Below the pieces are notes generated by a model, which worked only from the letters and a program-made list of their open reading frames with translations, ran no database searches and was not told the DNA's origin. A stretch of 64,000 nt of DNA, taken from the NCBI GenBank assembly GCA_023213395.1, contig CM041465.1, positions 9,982,001-10,046,000 on the forward strand. The letters are read 5' to 3'. This stretch comes from Cycas panzhihuaensis. Lineage: Eukaryota > Cycadophyta. Both the position numbers and the translations under genes were made by a program. This document shows, one piece after another, positions 33,701 to 46,920 of this stretch (positions are counted from its first letter, which is position 1; the number at the start of each line of letters is the position of its first letter).

Positions 33701-34640
33701 TTATTCAATTGAAAGAGTTTGCTAATGAGATGTCTAGTGAAGACCACTCGATTAGTTGGAGGGTAAATAACCTGGAGAGTCTAATCATTTGTGGTTACAC
33801 TTAGATTAAATCCACGAGAGACAAGTGTAGATAAGGAAAGTAGGTTTTATTTGAGATTAGGTATGTATAGGATATCAAGCAATGTAAAATCTCTTAAGCC
33901 TAGAAGTTTTAGGCAAATGTTACTAATTCCTTCAATAGGTTGTTGTGATTTGTCAGCCATATGAATTACTCCTTGAAAATTTGAGTCAAATGTTCGATAT
34001 AGACTGTGATTACACATCATATGTTGCGTTGCTCCTCTATCCATAATCCAATGTCTATCTATTGAAGCCACACTATTTACAATTCCAATAGGGCTTGGCA
34101 TTGGTGAAGGGAATTCACAAGTGATATATCCACATTAAGCTTCAAAGTATCTCTGTGGTTGGTCAATAGTATTTGATGCTAAAGATCCCTCAAATTTTTA
34201 AAAGTATGCTTGTACAAAATCTGCACTACTAAAGGATTCTTCACAAGTTTCTTTAACATTGTAAGCTCCATGTTTTGGTTGTAACTTGGCCAACTTATAA
34301 GTGGAGGTTCTACAATCTTTTGTAAAGTGTCCTTTACTATTATACTGATCACACATAATAGTTTGATTTCCAATCCATGAAGAGGCACTAGTTTGGCCTG
34401 ACTATCTTGCTCTTTGTTAAGGTGGCCCTTGGCCTTGAGACTATTGAGGTTGTGACTGAGGGTTTGGTTGACCTTATGGATGATTTTCCATGTTTTCCCT
34501 CTTCCTCTTACTCTGTTGTTTCCTCTACCATGAGAGGGACCTTGATTTTTGTATAGCAAGCTTCTTCTTCCATCTTAAAGGCTACATCTAGAAGAGAATC
34601 AAAGGCTACAAAGTTGGTATCAAAGGTCTTGTTAAATTCT
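30720..34640 (-). pseudogene. Element F gag C-terminus, protease, integrase, RT and RNase H
   Basis: Minus-strand order: knuckle CDQYNSKGHFTKDC (~34340), protease WIMDRGATQHMM (~34040, DSG changed to DRG), integrase zinc site with CEPC (~33500), core FIDDFTRRV, then QIDNGGEYTSHEFESYL and PQ*NGVAKHMNRT (~33120, catalytic Glu changed to Lys). The IN tail MDKKGCKVFISSQRKIIITR (32848) and a Ser/Glu-rich linker (32643-32383) follow. RT is at about 32060-31400 with LYGLKQAP and the intact IFVDDMLV. RNase H pieces (DTRISTSGYVIFLG, NSTAKVEY, HRIKHISMK, NIFTKPL) run to ~30740. Stops and frameshifts throughout. The plus-strand frames at 30938-31240 and 31693-32061 are shadows of it. Confidence 0.87.
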
Positions 34641-36185
34641 GTAAACTACTCAGTAAGTGATTCGAAGTTGAGGTTATTAGGACCATCTATGATGATTAAT
34701 TTTAATCTTATATTGAGGTTTTCAGTTTTCCTGGGTGGTTATTAGGATTATCCCTGATTGGAGGTCATAGGTATAGCTAACCTATCCCTCCACTACTATT
34801 TTAGTTAAGACTAGACCTAGTATGAAACTCACACATCCCTTAGAACTTAGATTTTGGCCAACCATAGTCTATTTCAACCAAGGTGAGTGTGCACACAAGT
34901 CAAAAACTAGTGGTATAAATCATATGGATGAGATTCCTTTGAGGAATAATGTAAGTTGTTTGTGAATAATTAAAAACTGAAATGGAAAGTTGCCAAATAT
35001 GCTTACTTATCTTTTATGCTTACTTTGTTGTTGTTGTTACTTTATGTGATGCTTTATGCTATGTGTGCAAATAGAAAAAGCATGGTAGATTTAGGAAGAG
35101 AACCGAATATTGCTTCTATTCCAAAGTTTCCCTTACTTTAGTACAATGTTTCTAAATTTATTTTTAAAATTTTCAATACAAACTCTATAAAAGGCTAAAA
35201 AGTAAATTAACTTATTGCTAAAATACTCATTTTTTAAAATCTAGATGCATGCTATTTTGCCCTATTTTATGATTTTTTTCACAAAATTTACAAATAATGA
35301 TAAATGGATGAACTTTTCTAAAATTAAAAATATAAAGGCTTAGATGATGGAATTTGAATTTATGGCAGAAGAAAAAAGTATGCAGAATGTTGTTTTTAAT
35401 AAGATTATAAAGTCAATTTTCTAAAAAGGCATAAAAAATAAATTTCCCAAAAAAAACACAAAAGCATAATCTTGCTAGATCCACTATGTCAGCATCCAAA
35501 TTTCAATATGTCAAAAGCTACATCTTGACATATACATAAACTTTTTCTTCTACACCATCTCTAAAATTAGCCAAAACACTACCCAAAATGCCCTTACAAT
35601 GTCTTTTGTGGGGTTGAGTAGGTAAATTCAACATCCATGAGAAAACTGCAAATATCTCATGAATTAGTAAATGAAATTTAATGAGATTTATCTTAAAATT
35701 CTCCTAAGACATAAATATACTAGATACCCTTAAAAAACTTTTAGATTTTTAGCTAATATTGAAAGGATTTCATTAAGAAAAGTGCCTTAATTCACTTATC
35801 TGTGAATTTTAACCTTTTGTTTAAGCTAAAACTCACTGTTGTAGGCTTAATATGAAGCTACTCTAGGAGACAAAATTGATCCTCTTGACAAGGTGACCCT
35901 ACACATCAAATTCCATTAAAATCTAAGATGGTCAATTTTTTTATAAAATTTTAGGCGTTTAATGCTTTTGGGGTTGTTCTGGCAACCAAACGGCTTCAAA
36001 AACCTATATTTTTCACCTCTAAAATTATACAAATATAGAGAAAGTAACAACATATAAATTAATATAATTTGAAACTCTCAAAATTTTAAAAATGATGAGT
36101 TCACTCTCAATACTTCACATTGAAGATGAAGGAGAGGCAAAATGACCCCATGCAAGTGGAATAGAGTGAATAGATCCCCTTCTAG
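34641..36185 (-). other. Element F leader, no recognised coding
   Basis: About 1.5 kb between the PBS and the first recognisable Gag residues, AT-rich with many stops in all frames. A normal copia Gag would start within a few hundred bases of the PBS. Either the N-terminal half of gag has decayed beyond recognition or this is a long untranslated leader. Confidence 0.45.
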
Positions 36186-36196
36186 CATTGATACCA
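36186..36196 (-). other. Element F primer-binding site
   Basis: On the minus strand tggtatcaatg, two bases after the LTR end ctttca; tRNA-Met type. Confidence 0.8.
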
Positions 36197-36198
36197 CA

Positions 36199-36511
36199 TG
36201 AAAGATGGATGGATCTAAGGAATAAATCACTTACATGCACACAATGATAATGGAGAATAAAAAAGAGATGAAACAAGATATAGGAGAAAAGCTTGGAGGT
36301 GAGAATGAATAATAACTCCCTCCTTGAGATTTCACTTTTTATTATTAAAGATGAGCATTAGGGTTATGATTTTTCCATCTAATGACATGAACCCAAAATT
36401 ACATCTAAATGCACTTAAAGTGAATTTTACTAAGAGTCTAATGCTAACAATATATCTTAAGGTCACTTAATTAATCTACCCAAATGACCTTGATACATTA
36501 ACCTCTTTCAA
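36199..36511 (-). repeat. Element F 5' LTR
   Basis: On the minus strand it starts (t)tgaaagaggttaatg and ends catctttca before the PBS. Confidence 0.88.
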
Positions 36512-36516
36512 ACCCC

Positions 36517-37560
36517 CATCCCAAGGTGCTTCCAAACCTAATTTGGAGTAGTTAGTCCATTAAGATTTATTCCCTAATCATGACGAACAAGATCAAGGGA
36601 TGCAACAACTACATAGGCCAACAAGGAATGGGAGGGGAGCTCCTCCACCTCCTCCTCTATCAGACTAAACCAAGGGTAAAGAACTTGCCAATACTTTATC
36701 CCCTTCTAGCCCAATGGATTAACAAGTAACATCCTCTCAAACCAAGAATAAAGGTAAGAGGGTCATTTAATTTCTTGAGACCACTTAGGTGTACCCTATT
36801 ACACAGTCTTCATCCACTAAGAAGGTTGATGAGACCTCCACCTCACAACAATAACAACCTAAGGAGAATCCTCCAACTAGTATCCTCATGGTACTAAAGA
36901 CCATACATGTGTGGCCAAGGTGATATGATTTTAGGTATGAAATTCCCCAACCTACAGGAAATGGGAAGACATTCTTAATAATTAAAGAACTCCATATGAT
37001 TTCTATAGTAATGTCCATGTTGGATATTTTTAAGAGGTGCCCTAATTAGAGAGCCCTTCTTTTGGAAGTTCTAGGGTATAATGATACACCCATTCACACC
37101 ATGGACACTACTTCATCATAAAGGTCCATTATCATCATGTTTGATTCATGTGACCTCCCACCACCCAAGGATAGATAGCTTTATTGGTATAATCAAGATG
37201 TTAGAATTTACCCTCAAGAGGACCATTATGGATAATAGTACCTCGATCAATGTTATGCCCATATATATGCTAGAAAAGTTGGGTATAAAGGCTCTTGAGC
37301 CCATCCCTAGAGATGCCAAGGGTACAATAGGAGTGAGAAGGAACCCTGGGAATGGTGATCTTCCCTCTCACCTTGGAAGATAAAACTATACAAACCAACA
37401 CCATGGTTTTAGATATTGATGTCGATTATAACCTCCTATTGGGTTGGCCTTGGTTAGACCAAATGTGATTAGTTTGCTCTTCATGATGGGGCCAACTTAA
37501 ATTTATCCATCAAGGGCAAATTAAGGTTATTACTTGAGAGCCACCACCAACTCGATCATC
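36517..37560 (+). pseudogene. Element B gag end and aspartic protease
   Basis: Resumes B after copia F with text parallel to A 14020-15060. The junction reads IQFLETT*VYPI. The protease block is RTIMDNSTSINVMPIYMLEK at about 37210 (Asp kept; Gly of DNG changed to Ser), then an ILMSIITSYWVGLG-like flap remnant and a decayed tail. Multiple stops and frameshifts. Confidence 0.78.
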
Positions 37561-38324
37561 CCACTAACCATGCTAATCAATTTTTAGAGTCACAAATGGG
37601 GACGAGGATCCCTATGATCCATCCATCATAAGGTTCTTTGGTGATGAAGCACCCTACGAAGGGGAGGGAACACCCCCCCTCCCAAACTAAAATTGGTTTG
37701 TTTTACCCCAATTAGTATTAGAATCTATGACTATTTAGCCATTCTTAGTGATTAGGAGTCTAATGATAGTTATAAGTAGCCTCTATAATAAGTTTTCTTC
37801 TACAACATTATGAGGGGGGAATCATTGAAAATTGACATCCTCTTCAATTTGATCTAAACCCTTATGTATTAGGGTCATCTTTACAATGAACTTCCTTGCC
37901 TACTCTAGGATGGGAGTTTCCCTATCTTAGGGTATGAATGACTCACTATTTACCCTAAATCATATATAATAGGCATCTTAATTAGGCAGACCCTACTTCT
38001 CCTAAGGATACAACTTGGGGGCATTCCCACGCTCCTTCAATCTGATCAACCTTCTAAGGGAGGATCCCTTGGGGGCTAGATGGTGGATCCAATGACTATA
38101 TGTCAAACTTCTCTTTAATTCCCCAACTTACCATGCACTATAAATTTGCTTAGGTATTTTAGGAACCAACCAACACATAAGCCTTCACTTCAAGAGCCGA
38201 ATCAACATCAATTGGTTCATAATGATGATGAAGATTTAGAATCCATCTCTTCTTATGATAAGTCCAATATATACAATCTTGAACCCCATCAATATTTATA
38301 GCCCAAATAAAGAGAAGACTTATC
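37561..38324 (+). pseudogene. Element B protease-RT linker, heavily decayed
   Basis: Parallel in position to A 15107-15560 and C 47771-48270. No frame stays open; recognised by position and scattered matches only. Confidence 0.5.
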
Positions 38325-41300
38325 ATGAGAATGTACTCTAACTCATTACAAGAGTTGCCTCATTATGTGGATTGGTTGTTTGATTGTTATCAACCTATTA
38401 CACCTCAACTAGATCCTACTAGTAAGACTATTTATAAGATAGACTACTTTAAGAATGATAAGGTCTTGTTAGAGCATTTAGGATGGTCCTCACTTAACTT
38501 ACCTTTTGGACATCATGAGTTAGGTTTTTGGAAGTGTTTAGCCATCGACTCTTCCTTGGTTGATCCCAATGGAGTAACCATCCCACCCAATTCACCTATT
38601 GACAAAGCTCCCCTCTACTTTGAGAAAGGGAATATCTTGTGCATGAGGGTAACCAAGGGCATTATCCTTACCTCTAATACAATTACTAAGAATGGTGTTG
38701 AATCCTTATCCCAAGAGGCTAAAGAGTACATGGAACTCTTTCATAAGTTTTGTGATGTGTTTATGTGGGATTACTTTGACATAAAGGACATTGACCTTAA
38801 TATTGTTACCCACAACCTCATGATAATTTCAAGTGCCTAGCCCATTAGGCAAAAGTAATACCCCTTACACCCTAAATTTTTAGTCACCATTAAGATGGAG
38901 GTGGAGAACTTATATAGTGCAGGCCTCATCACTTCAATTGACGACTCAAAATAGGTGTCCAACATAGTCTCAATCACTAAAAAGAATGAGATCATTCAGA
39001 TTTGTATTGACTTTAGGGATATAAATAACTTATGCCTTAAAGATAATTATGTGTTACCATTTATCAATCAAATCATTGATCATACAATGGAATTTAAAGT
39101 TATGTCCTTAATGGATGGCTTCTCCAGTTACAACCAAATCTAAATATTCACTAAGGATCACCATAAAATGACCTTTACTACTCCTTAAGGAACATTCACA
39201 TATAAAGCAATTCCCTTCAATTTGAAGAATATTGGGATAACTTACCGAAGGGCGATGTAGTTCATCTTTTATGACCTCGTTAACAAGATTCTTAAGGTCT
39301 TTAAGGATGACCTAATAGGCCTTTCCTGTAAGAGGGCTAATCACCCTACAAACCTAAGGAAGAATTTCTCTAGGTGTTGTAAATACCATGACAGCCTAAA
39401 TCTACTCAAATGTGTTTTTGTGGTAATGGATAACAAAATTTTGGATTTCCTAGTGTTGAAAAAGGAATCCAGGTTGAGTTGAATAAGGTTAAAGCCATAA
39501 TTAAGATGTTGCCCTTAGATGAAATGACAAATCACGTTATTTTTAGAGAAATTAGATTTCTTACAATACTTTTTGGCAAATTTTTCTATCAATGCAAAAA
39601 TGCTAATTAACCTACTTAAAAAGGGAACCCCATTCATTTAGACCTCTAAAACTCAAGTGACCTTTTAAGAGCTAAAGAGAACTCCCATTTTGGCCCTCAC
39701 ATTAGCCCCTCCTTTATTCAATTGGCCATTTAACCTGTATACCTTGGCAACTGATGAACTCGTTAGTGCCATGCTTGCCCAAGAAGATGACTCTAAAATC
39801 AAAAGAGTTATCTATTTTATAAGTCAAGCCCTCATGGTGGCTGAAATAAATTATCCTTTGGTTAAGAAGGAATGCCTAGCATTGGTTTTCATTGTCAAGA
39901 AGCTTTGACATTACCTCTTGGGGAATATTATGTATGTTATAGTTCAATCAAACCCATTGCATTATCTGGTAATGATGTTTGATTTGACTAGGAGAATAGG
40001 CAAATGGGCCATTCTCCTATAAGAATATGACCTCAAGGTCATCAACCATAAATTGAAGAAGGATTTGGTTGTAGCTGAGCAACTCATGGATGTATCAATC
40101 CCCACTTTTGCAAATGTCCCACTTGATGACTCCCTACTATACAAATCCATCCTAACCCTACAATAGGTTGATGACCATCTATTGGCTAATAACAAATGGT
40201 ATGGCAACATAATCAACTACTTAACATAACAAAAATATCTTACCAATTCCGGTGATAAAGTCAAGTTATATGTTAGGGCCTATGCTCAATAATACTTCCT
40301 CATAGAGGATGTGTTGTATAAGTAGTTGTTCAATGGCTTCTCCTATATTGTATTAATCCTAGGGAGACTGACCAAGTCCTCCATGAATGCCATGATAGCA
40401 TCTGTGGTGGGTACTTTGGGGACTAATCTATAGCCCAACAAATCCTTTGCATGGGATTCTACTTAGCTAACTCTTTTCAAGGACACCCATGAATAAGCCC
40501 AATGTTATTGCAAATTCTAGGCATTCTATGAGGCGTTGTGTGCAATAATATCACCATAGACATTCTCTAAATGGGGTCTTGACCTCATTGGGGCTATAAC
40601 TCCCATGTCCTTAGCCTAACATAAATTCATCCTTCCAGCCATCAAATACTTTACCAAATGGGATAAGGGTATCCTATTATCCTCCACAATGGGTAAAATA
40701 GTCACCACTTTCATCTTTTAATATATTATTTATTAGTTTAACATCCCCAATATCTTTGTCACTCATAACGAGACCCCATTTTATAATAAAAAGATGGATG
40801 AGCCTTGTGAGAGGTTTAAAATCTCTAATAAAACTTCATCTCCTAATATCCCTAGGTTAATGGCCAGATCGAGGCCTTCAATAAGATATTGATCAATATT
40901 CTTAAGAAGACTATTTCCCAATCCTAATGGGATTGGAACCTTCAACTCCACCTAGTCCTATGGGCCTACTAAACGTCTATTAGGATAGTCATGGTATGAT
41001 ACCATTTTCCCTGGTCTATGGATTAGAAATAATGCTACCCCTTGAAGTTGAAATACCTTCCTTAAGAGTTTCCCTTAAGGAGTTTGTAGACAAAGAGTGG
41101 TAATGCCAAGCCCATCTCCTTGACCTTGAGGTATTAGATGAAAAAAGCCTCATCATATACCAAGCTAATCTGGCATCTAAGGCTAAAGCCCAAAAGACAT
41201 ATGACAAATATCTATAACCATGACCTCTAGTCCTAGGGGACCTAGTCCTTAAATTAGAGTATCTATACAACCACCTTTCTAAATTTAGCCCTAAATGAGT

Positions 41301-41418
41301 ATTCCCTTTCATGGTTATTAAAACTCTTAATAGTGACATATACTAAATTGCTACATTAGAAGGCCTTAAGCTCAAAAAGGCCATTAATAGGTAATTCCTT
41401 AAGAAGTTCTATAGTTAA
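38325..41418 (+). pseudogene. Element B pol: reverse transcriptase, RNase H and integrase
   Basis: The linker core (YKIDYFKNDKVLLEHLGW, NILCMRVTKGIILT) leads to the RT: KMEVENLYSAGLITSI, VMSLMDGFSSYNQI, then VFKDDLIG in place of the (Y/F)xDD box near 39300. RT-linked RNase H is at about 39730-39900 (LYTLATDELVSAMLAQEDD, EINYPLVKKECLALV). Integrase follows from ~40300: HHCC mostly lost, GLDLIGAITPMS keeps the first Asp near 40575, THNETPF has Asn for the second. The C-terminal domain has GDLVLKLEYLYNHLSKFSPK. It ends FLKKFYS at 41416. No second RNase H lies between RNase H and IN. This copy gives the intact order missing in A. Non-functional. Confidence 0.87.
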
Positions 41419-41426
41419 CCTATTAG

Positions 41427-41431
41427 CCCTC
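41427..41431. repeat. Target-site duplication of element C, left copy (ccctc)
   Basis: Repeated exactly at 53450-53454. It lies a few bases beyond B's integrase stop. Confidence 0.93.
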
Positions 41432-41975
41432 TATTTCCTGGCTCCCGGGAATGGGTTCTTGGTAAGTCAACTTAAGTGAGTACATGTATGCTTCTATCCT
41501 TTACCTTTACTATTTCTTTAGAAAGGTAAATGGAAGCATCATTTCATTGCATCGTTGATTAACACATTTGAGTGATCATCTTGCACCTATTGCTTGATCA
41601 TACTTCTTATTACTCTTTCAGCCTATGATGATCAGTGGGACATGCATCCACATGGCACTCCACAACCCTCCTATGCACCTCCACATTGTCCTAAGCACCA
41701 TTCAACTCATGCGATCCGTCATACCCTGTGCCATATAACAACCCTTATCACCCTACTAAGTGTGATTGGTTTATCCTTATGCCAGTTATCAGTTCCCTAG
41801 GAGTCCTGCCACTTTGGTACCCCATCTATCTTCTCTATTTGATTGTCCCTAGCCATATGGACAAGGGGTTGGCCCCTCCTAGGCTTGGGGTACCCTTTTT
41901 AAGGCTCTTAGGCATCCTCCTTTTAGCCTATTTTGGTCTCTGTCACTACACCATGACAAATGTCGCAGTACAATG

Positions 41976-42003
41976 GTAAACTTCATGATACTACGAAGTT
42001 TAC
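41976..42003. repeat. Palindrome in C 5' LTR U3
   Basis: Arms gtaaacttc/gaagtttac around atgatactac; imperfect in the centre. It is the counterpart of the perfect palindrome at 51036-51063. Confidence 0.9.
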
Positions 42004-42138
42004 TGCAGGGCGACTCTCATAACATGTTCTTTAAAATCTACCGTGGTAAATTTCACCTTTTTCATGAAATTGCCACATGGCTTTGACACCTCTTGAGCCC
42101 TACCTCAACCCTAATCACCCATTCACCCTAGGGTTAGG

Positions 42139-42145
42139 TATAAAG
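42139..42145 (+). promoter_or_regulatory. LTR TATA box of element C
   Basis: tataaag following ccctagggttagg; conserved in the 3' LTR at 51198-51204. Likely directs transcription of the element. Confidence 0.6.
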
Positions 42146-44391
42146 CCCAAAATAACCTTATTTTTCCTTCTCTTCTTCCACCTTCCTTTCTCTCTTCTCT
42201 CTCTTTCATAGGAGTTTCCTATAGGAATGCCCTGCAATGCTCAAGTTCCCTATGTTCCAGCCTGAGATCCTCCCATTGCATCTCTGATCCATGGTAGCAA
42301 TCTCACCAACTAACACCTCTAAGCAAGGATTCATGCCCAAGTTTAACCTCCACATCCTTCCAACAGTTTTTAGCGACATTGTTTCTAGATTGTAGCACCC
42401 TCTTAAGGACCCCCTGTAAGCATATCAGATCGATTATTTCCTATTGTTTTCAGGGGCAAACCTACCTCCTACATAGATCAATAGGTATTTTTCCATTATT
42501 GTTCCATACCTTTCCTTTGTATTATCTTGTAAAAAGTTAGATTTTTGAGCACATCATTCCTTCCCTTATTTTTTTTAGTGTATACAGGAGGTACTCCTCC
42601 ATTTCTTGTTTTTCTATCCTCCTCATCTCTCTATCCTCTCTTGGTTTTTTCCAAGGAGGCTGTGGGAGAGGACCCACAAAGAGTGAGAGAAAGGATCCAA
42701 GGTGGGTTCCGTACCCACTAGGCCTACTCCTCAAGGGCAAACCCCTTCTCATCTTTCCTCTCCTTCACTTGTGTCTCTCTTGTGTTACTAAGGAGTCTCT
42801 GGAATTTGGCCTGCACTGGGTATCAACATATGTAGCCCTTGTTGTGCTATTTCTAGGCCTACACACCTCTCTTGGGTAGATTTTCCAGCCCCAAATAGTG
42901 TCCCTCATTCATCTTGAGTCCCATCTTAGCCAATGCTATAATTTGATGTACATAGCATACTTGCAACATAGGCAACTTTCACAAACCTCGTAATATTTGT
43001 TTCCTTTACTGTCCACTACTAATAGGCTATCCTAATCTATTGTACCCTATGTTTAAGGGCAGTGTGGAGGTGTACGTTTTGGAGGGTTATACATTTTGAG
43101 GCTAACCTCCCCTTCACCTTGGCTTGTGTTGTTAGTTTTCTTAGGAGATTGTAGAGTTACTTTTGGTGGAAGATTACTTAAGTTGAAACATTTTAACTTG
43201 CAACATTTCAGCATTTTACTTTTGTATAAGTATACATATATTGGCTTTGTATCCTAGTAGCCCCTTTGAAAAGGGAAAGGATCTTTGTGATTATAGGTTT
43301 GCTATACCATTTGTAGAGAAAGGTAAACGACAACAATCTAGGTGTGTTTCTTAGCCTCATTTCCTTTGGTTGTTCTAGCCTCTACATAGTTCCTTTTTCC
43401 TTTGCGTCTTTCTTACTTCTTTCCTTTCATTTTTGGGGGAGGTAAGGAAACCCCTACGCTACTCATATGATGGGAAAAAGGAAAATAGGAAGCAGGTGTA
43501 GTGCAAGACGAAGATCACATTTCAACTGCATTGTTCTTCCAGGTACGTTGCTTTCATTTTGTTAATCTTTTCGTGTTTCTTTTAGCTTGTATATTTGCAT
43601 GAAAAGACATAAGGGAGTAAAGTAAAAGGGAACCAACTCACATCATCATTTTGCACATTAGTTCACATTTTAGGAAAGAGCATCCATTAAGGGCTATCCC
43701 CTTTCCTCTTTTGTTCAATTGCATTGCCATGTACTTTGTATGATATCTCAGTTTATTTCCTTTTTTCTCCTTCCCTTGTCTAAAATGAAATGAGAGCAAG
43801 GGTTTATCTTTGAGAGAGAAAGTATATTTATTATTCTTTGCACACATACGCTTGTATACCTCTCATTTGCACACACACACAACTAGTATTTACCCCATTA
43901 TTGCATATAGAGATTAGACCCTCCTCGCACGTAGAGTGGCAGGAACTCTTTCCACTACCACTCTTTGTCCACCTAACATCCTCTTCAAGTGGGTTAGTTC
44001 TTAGAGGATTCATCCCCTAAGATCTCCTTTTTGCCTCATCATTCCTACACACACCTCACCTACGTCCCTTGGCTTTCTTTCCATGAGGATCTGCTCCCTT
44101 GTCGGGTCTTGACTTCCCCTTCTTTCCATCCAAGGGGGGGAAGACCATTGTTTTGAGGTTACTCGGGCAATCGAGAACTTCCCTCACCTATGCTCCCCTT
44201 TAAAGTCAAAAGCTAAGTTACAAGAGAAAATCGTACACCATTCCTAGGTCTCGAACTTGTGTTCTGACACATGGATGCCCTATATGGGTGCTTCCTTACA
44301 CTTGTTGGTTTGATCACTTTATCCTAGAGCCTTCTATTGATAGACTTAACCCCAACTTGGTGTAGTTACCATCCTCATAGACGCGATTCCA

Positions 44392-44411
44392 TTGGTGACC
44401 ATACTAGAGAC
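44392..44411 (+). other. Element C primer-binding site
   Basis: ttggtgaccatactagagac follows the LTR end directly; same type as in A. Confidence 0.7.
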
Positions 44412-44569
44412 CTGCCAGTAAGGGAATTAGTCTTTCTCCCTTTCTTGTTGGTGCTACTACCTCTTGGTAGCTTTCCCTTTTGATCTTGTTGGGCAGCCCC
44501 CAACATGTGCACTACCTTATTTTTCTCTTCTTCTAATGCATAGATAGGACTTATATGTGATGATTCTCA

Positions 44570-46920
44570 TGTTGTTTGTGAGGCCTACCTCTATTGTTAG
44601 AAGAACCTTCATACCATTTCCTTCCCACATCGGATCCTGATCTAATTATGGAGGGATCTCTTTCGGATTGGGCATACCACGATTATGTATGTGATTCCCT
44701 AGAGCCACCTAATTCCTTCCAAGGGCACACCCAAGGAAGTGAAAACCCTATTTATTATCTGGGTGACCAACCACACCCCCAATCTCATCATTCTTCTACT
44801 CATGGAGTAGAACCTTCATCGCCTTTAGAGTTTTACCACCCCTATGGCAATTCTCATGAGGATCGTCCAGTGTGATCCGCTTCATATGAGGCTCCTTTTA
44901 CCTATTACGACCAGGTAGATACCCCTCTCGCTGATGTAGTAGAAGCCTTGAGCCAATGTTTCTAAGTCGCCCATCTCCAACCATACCCAAAGTGATTTGA
45001 GAATGTCTTACAAAGCGTTATGCCCTCTTCTTCTACATCTCCTTCACCTCGCTCATCTTGTTCAGCTGCTTTACCTACGATGAGCCTGCCTATTACCTCT
45101 TCTTCTTCTACCCATGGTGTATGTTCCTTAGGGACCACTTAGAGCATGTTATCTTCCTAACTCGGGGTGAGCATGCCCCTGGCTCAACAAACCACTAATC
45201 CTCCTCCTACCATTATTTATCCACCTACTAGACCTAGGGGACCCACATGTCCCCCCACTTCTAGTCATGTGGGGTCTGTCCCCAAATAATCCCAATACCA
45301 ACCTAGGGACCCTTCTCTTTACCTACCTCCTGATTACACTACTCAACCGTGGGGGCATGGTAAAGGAACTCCCTGCCTGCTTATGGGATGGAACCTCTAC
45401 ATCCTTATGGGATCGTACCACCCACGGACGGCTCATATGGGCAGAATCCAGTCCCTCACCCCTCCTTTCTGTTGTCTTATGTGGCACCTTACATCACACC
45501 TTTGAAAGGAGGGCCAACTCCTTCCCAAGGCTCATTCCCTCATGCTCCTTTTTAATAAGGAGCACTCTCTCTAGGGGGGATGGGTATGTCATACCTATCC
45601 GCTCCCATGTAGGTCTCTTCGAATGTGAGATTCACGCCTCCTCACCAAGTAGTAGGAGGATAACATCCTCTTTCGAACCAAACCCTCTAAGGAGGATTTG
45701 GCCAAACCTACCCACCATCATTTCTAGCTTCCATTGACCCTATAGTCCAGTCAAGGGTACATCCCTTTATGGACTATCAGTCAACCCCATTATCTATTGA
45801 GGTGCTAAGAACTAACTTACTGCCTCACCCCCCTGAAGTCCCCAAATTTGATGGAACTCCATCACAAGACCTAGTGGAGCATGTTCGTAGCTTCTCTATG
45901 GCATGCATTGGCTACTGGGCTTACAACCACATCCTCATAAAATTATTTCCATAGTCTCTTCAAGGTGATACCCTCAAATGGTTTTATTGCCTACCCACAT
46001 ATTCTATCTTCTCATTCTAGTAGCTCATGGATGAGTTTGCCAACTACTTTGACATGGGTCACCCATTTGAGAGTGGAATGAAATCCCTTTTATCGCTTAA
46101 ACAAGGTCACGATGAGATGAATCATGACTTTGTTTAGTGTTTCCATGACCTTCTTCATTCCACTAAGGCTACTTTGCCCAAGGAGTTGAAGAGGGACCTT
46201 TTTGTCAATGCCCTTCACCCAGAAGTTCATGTAGAAGTCCTCAAGATAGGGGTAACTATGTGTGACTCTTCCATAGTAAAGTGCTTGGTACTTGAGGCCA
46301 TTGAGATCCAGGCTGGGCTCAAGAAGCCTCTAAAGTCCTCACAACGACATGAGGCCCCACCACCATCAAAAGAAACCAAAACTCAATAACCCACTAGGTC
46401 TTGTTCCCATTCTACTAAGAAGACCTTAAACCCTCTCACTTCAGCCACACGTTCATTTAAACGTACTATAAAGGAGCTCAAACTTCAGGCTCCTTCGTTT
46501 CCCATGTTTAACAAGCCAGTTCACCAGGTTTCACAAGCTACTCCTTCCAAGGGTGGCAACACCCAATCCTCTCAAGTGAGGAAACTTGACTCCTCTCTTG
46601 AGAAGAAGTGGTGCTCCATCCATGGGGAGTACTTCCATGATGATTTATGATGTTGGGTGTAGCATCCTAAGGCTGCCCTGTAATGTAACTCTTCCCTAAA
46701 ATAGGCATCTAGGCCCAACCTAGACTAGCCCGTTCATAGAGGTCCCTTCCCTAAACATGGGGAACATGATCGCAACCCCCAACAGAAGAATAACCAGAAA
46801 TGAGGGAGGTCTCCAAACCCTCACCCTTCACAAGCCAAAGGGAAGGGTATGAGGAATTCATCCTCTTCCTCATGTTCCCCTAATCAACATACCCCTTCAC
46901 CCTCATGATCCTGGAATAAG
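44570..46920 (+). pseudogene. Element C gag with N-terminal extension
   Basis: The extension is clear at 44594 (MLEEPSYHFLPTSDPDLIME, then GSLSDWAYHDY), matching A's LPPLLEDPEYRLLPSSDSDL. It runs Ser/Pro-rich through several stops to the core at 45769-46390: FDGTPSQDLVEHVRSFSMAC, then MDEFANYFDMGHPFESGMKS, LKQGHDEMNHDF, PKELKRDLFVNALHPEVHVE. The C-terminal Cys/His segment CSIHGEYFHDDL and a basic tail (KHGEHDRNPQQKNNQK) follow. Stops at likely Trp/Gln codons; no intact product. Confidence 0.83.

Larger units (their letters stand above)
29937..36511 (-). mobile_element. Element F: Ty1/copia, minus strand, inserted in B gag
   Basis: Two ~300-bp LTRs (29937-30231 and 36199-36511) flank a reversed copia interior. 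The minus strand reads LTR (tgaaagaggttaatg..), PBS tggtatcaatg, gag, protease, integrase, RT, RNase H, polypurine tract, LTR. Flanking acccc occurs at 29932-29936 and 36512-36516, and B's gag sequence resumes after it (..ccatcccaaggtgc). LTRs look roughly 90% identical. Length ~6.6 kb, including an unusually long leader. Confidence 0.9.
41432..44391 (+). repeat. Element C 5' LTR
   Basis: It starts tatttcctggctcccggg and ends gcgattcca before the PBS; 2,960 bp. It contains a palindrome (41976-42003), a TATA box (42139) and a telo-box-like ccctagggtt. Open frames within it show no motifs. Confidence 0.93.
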
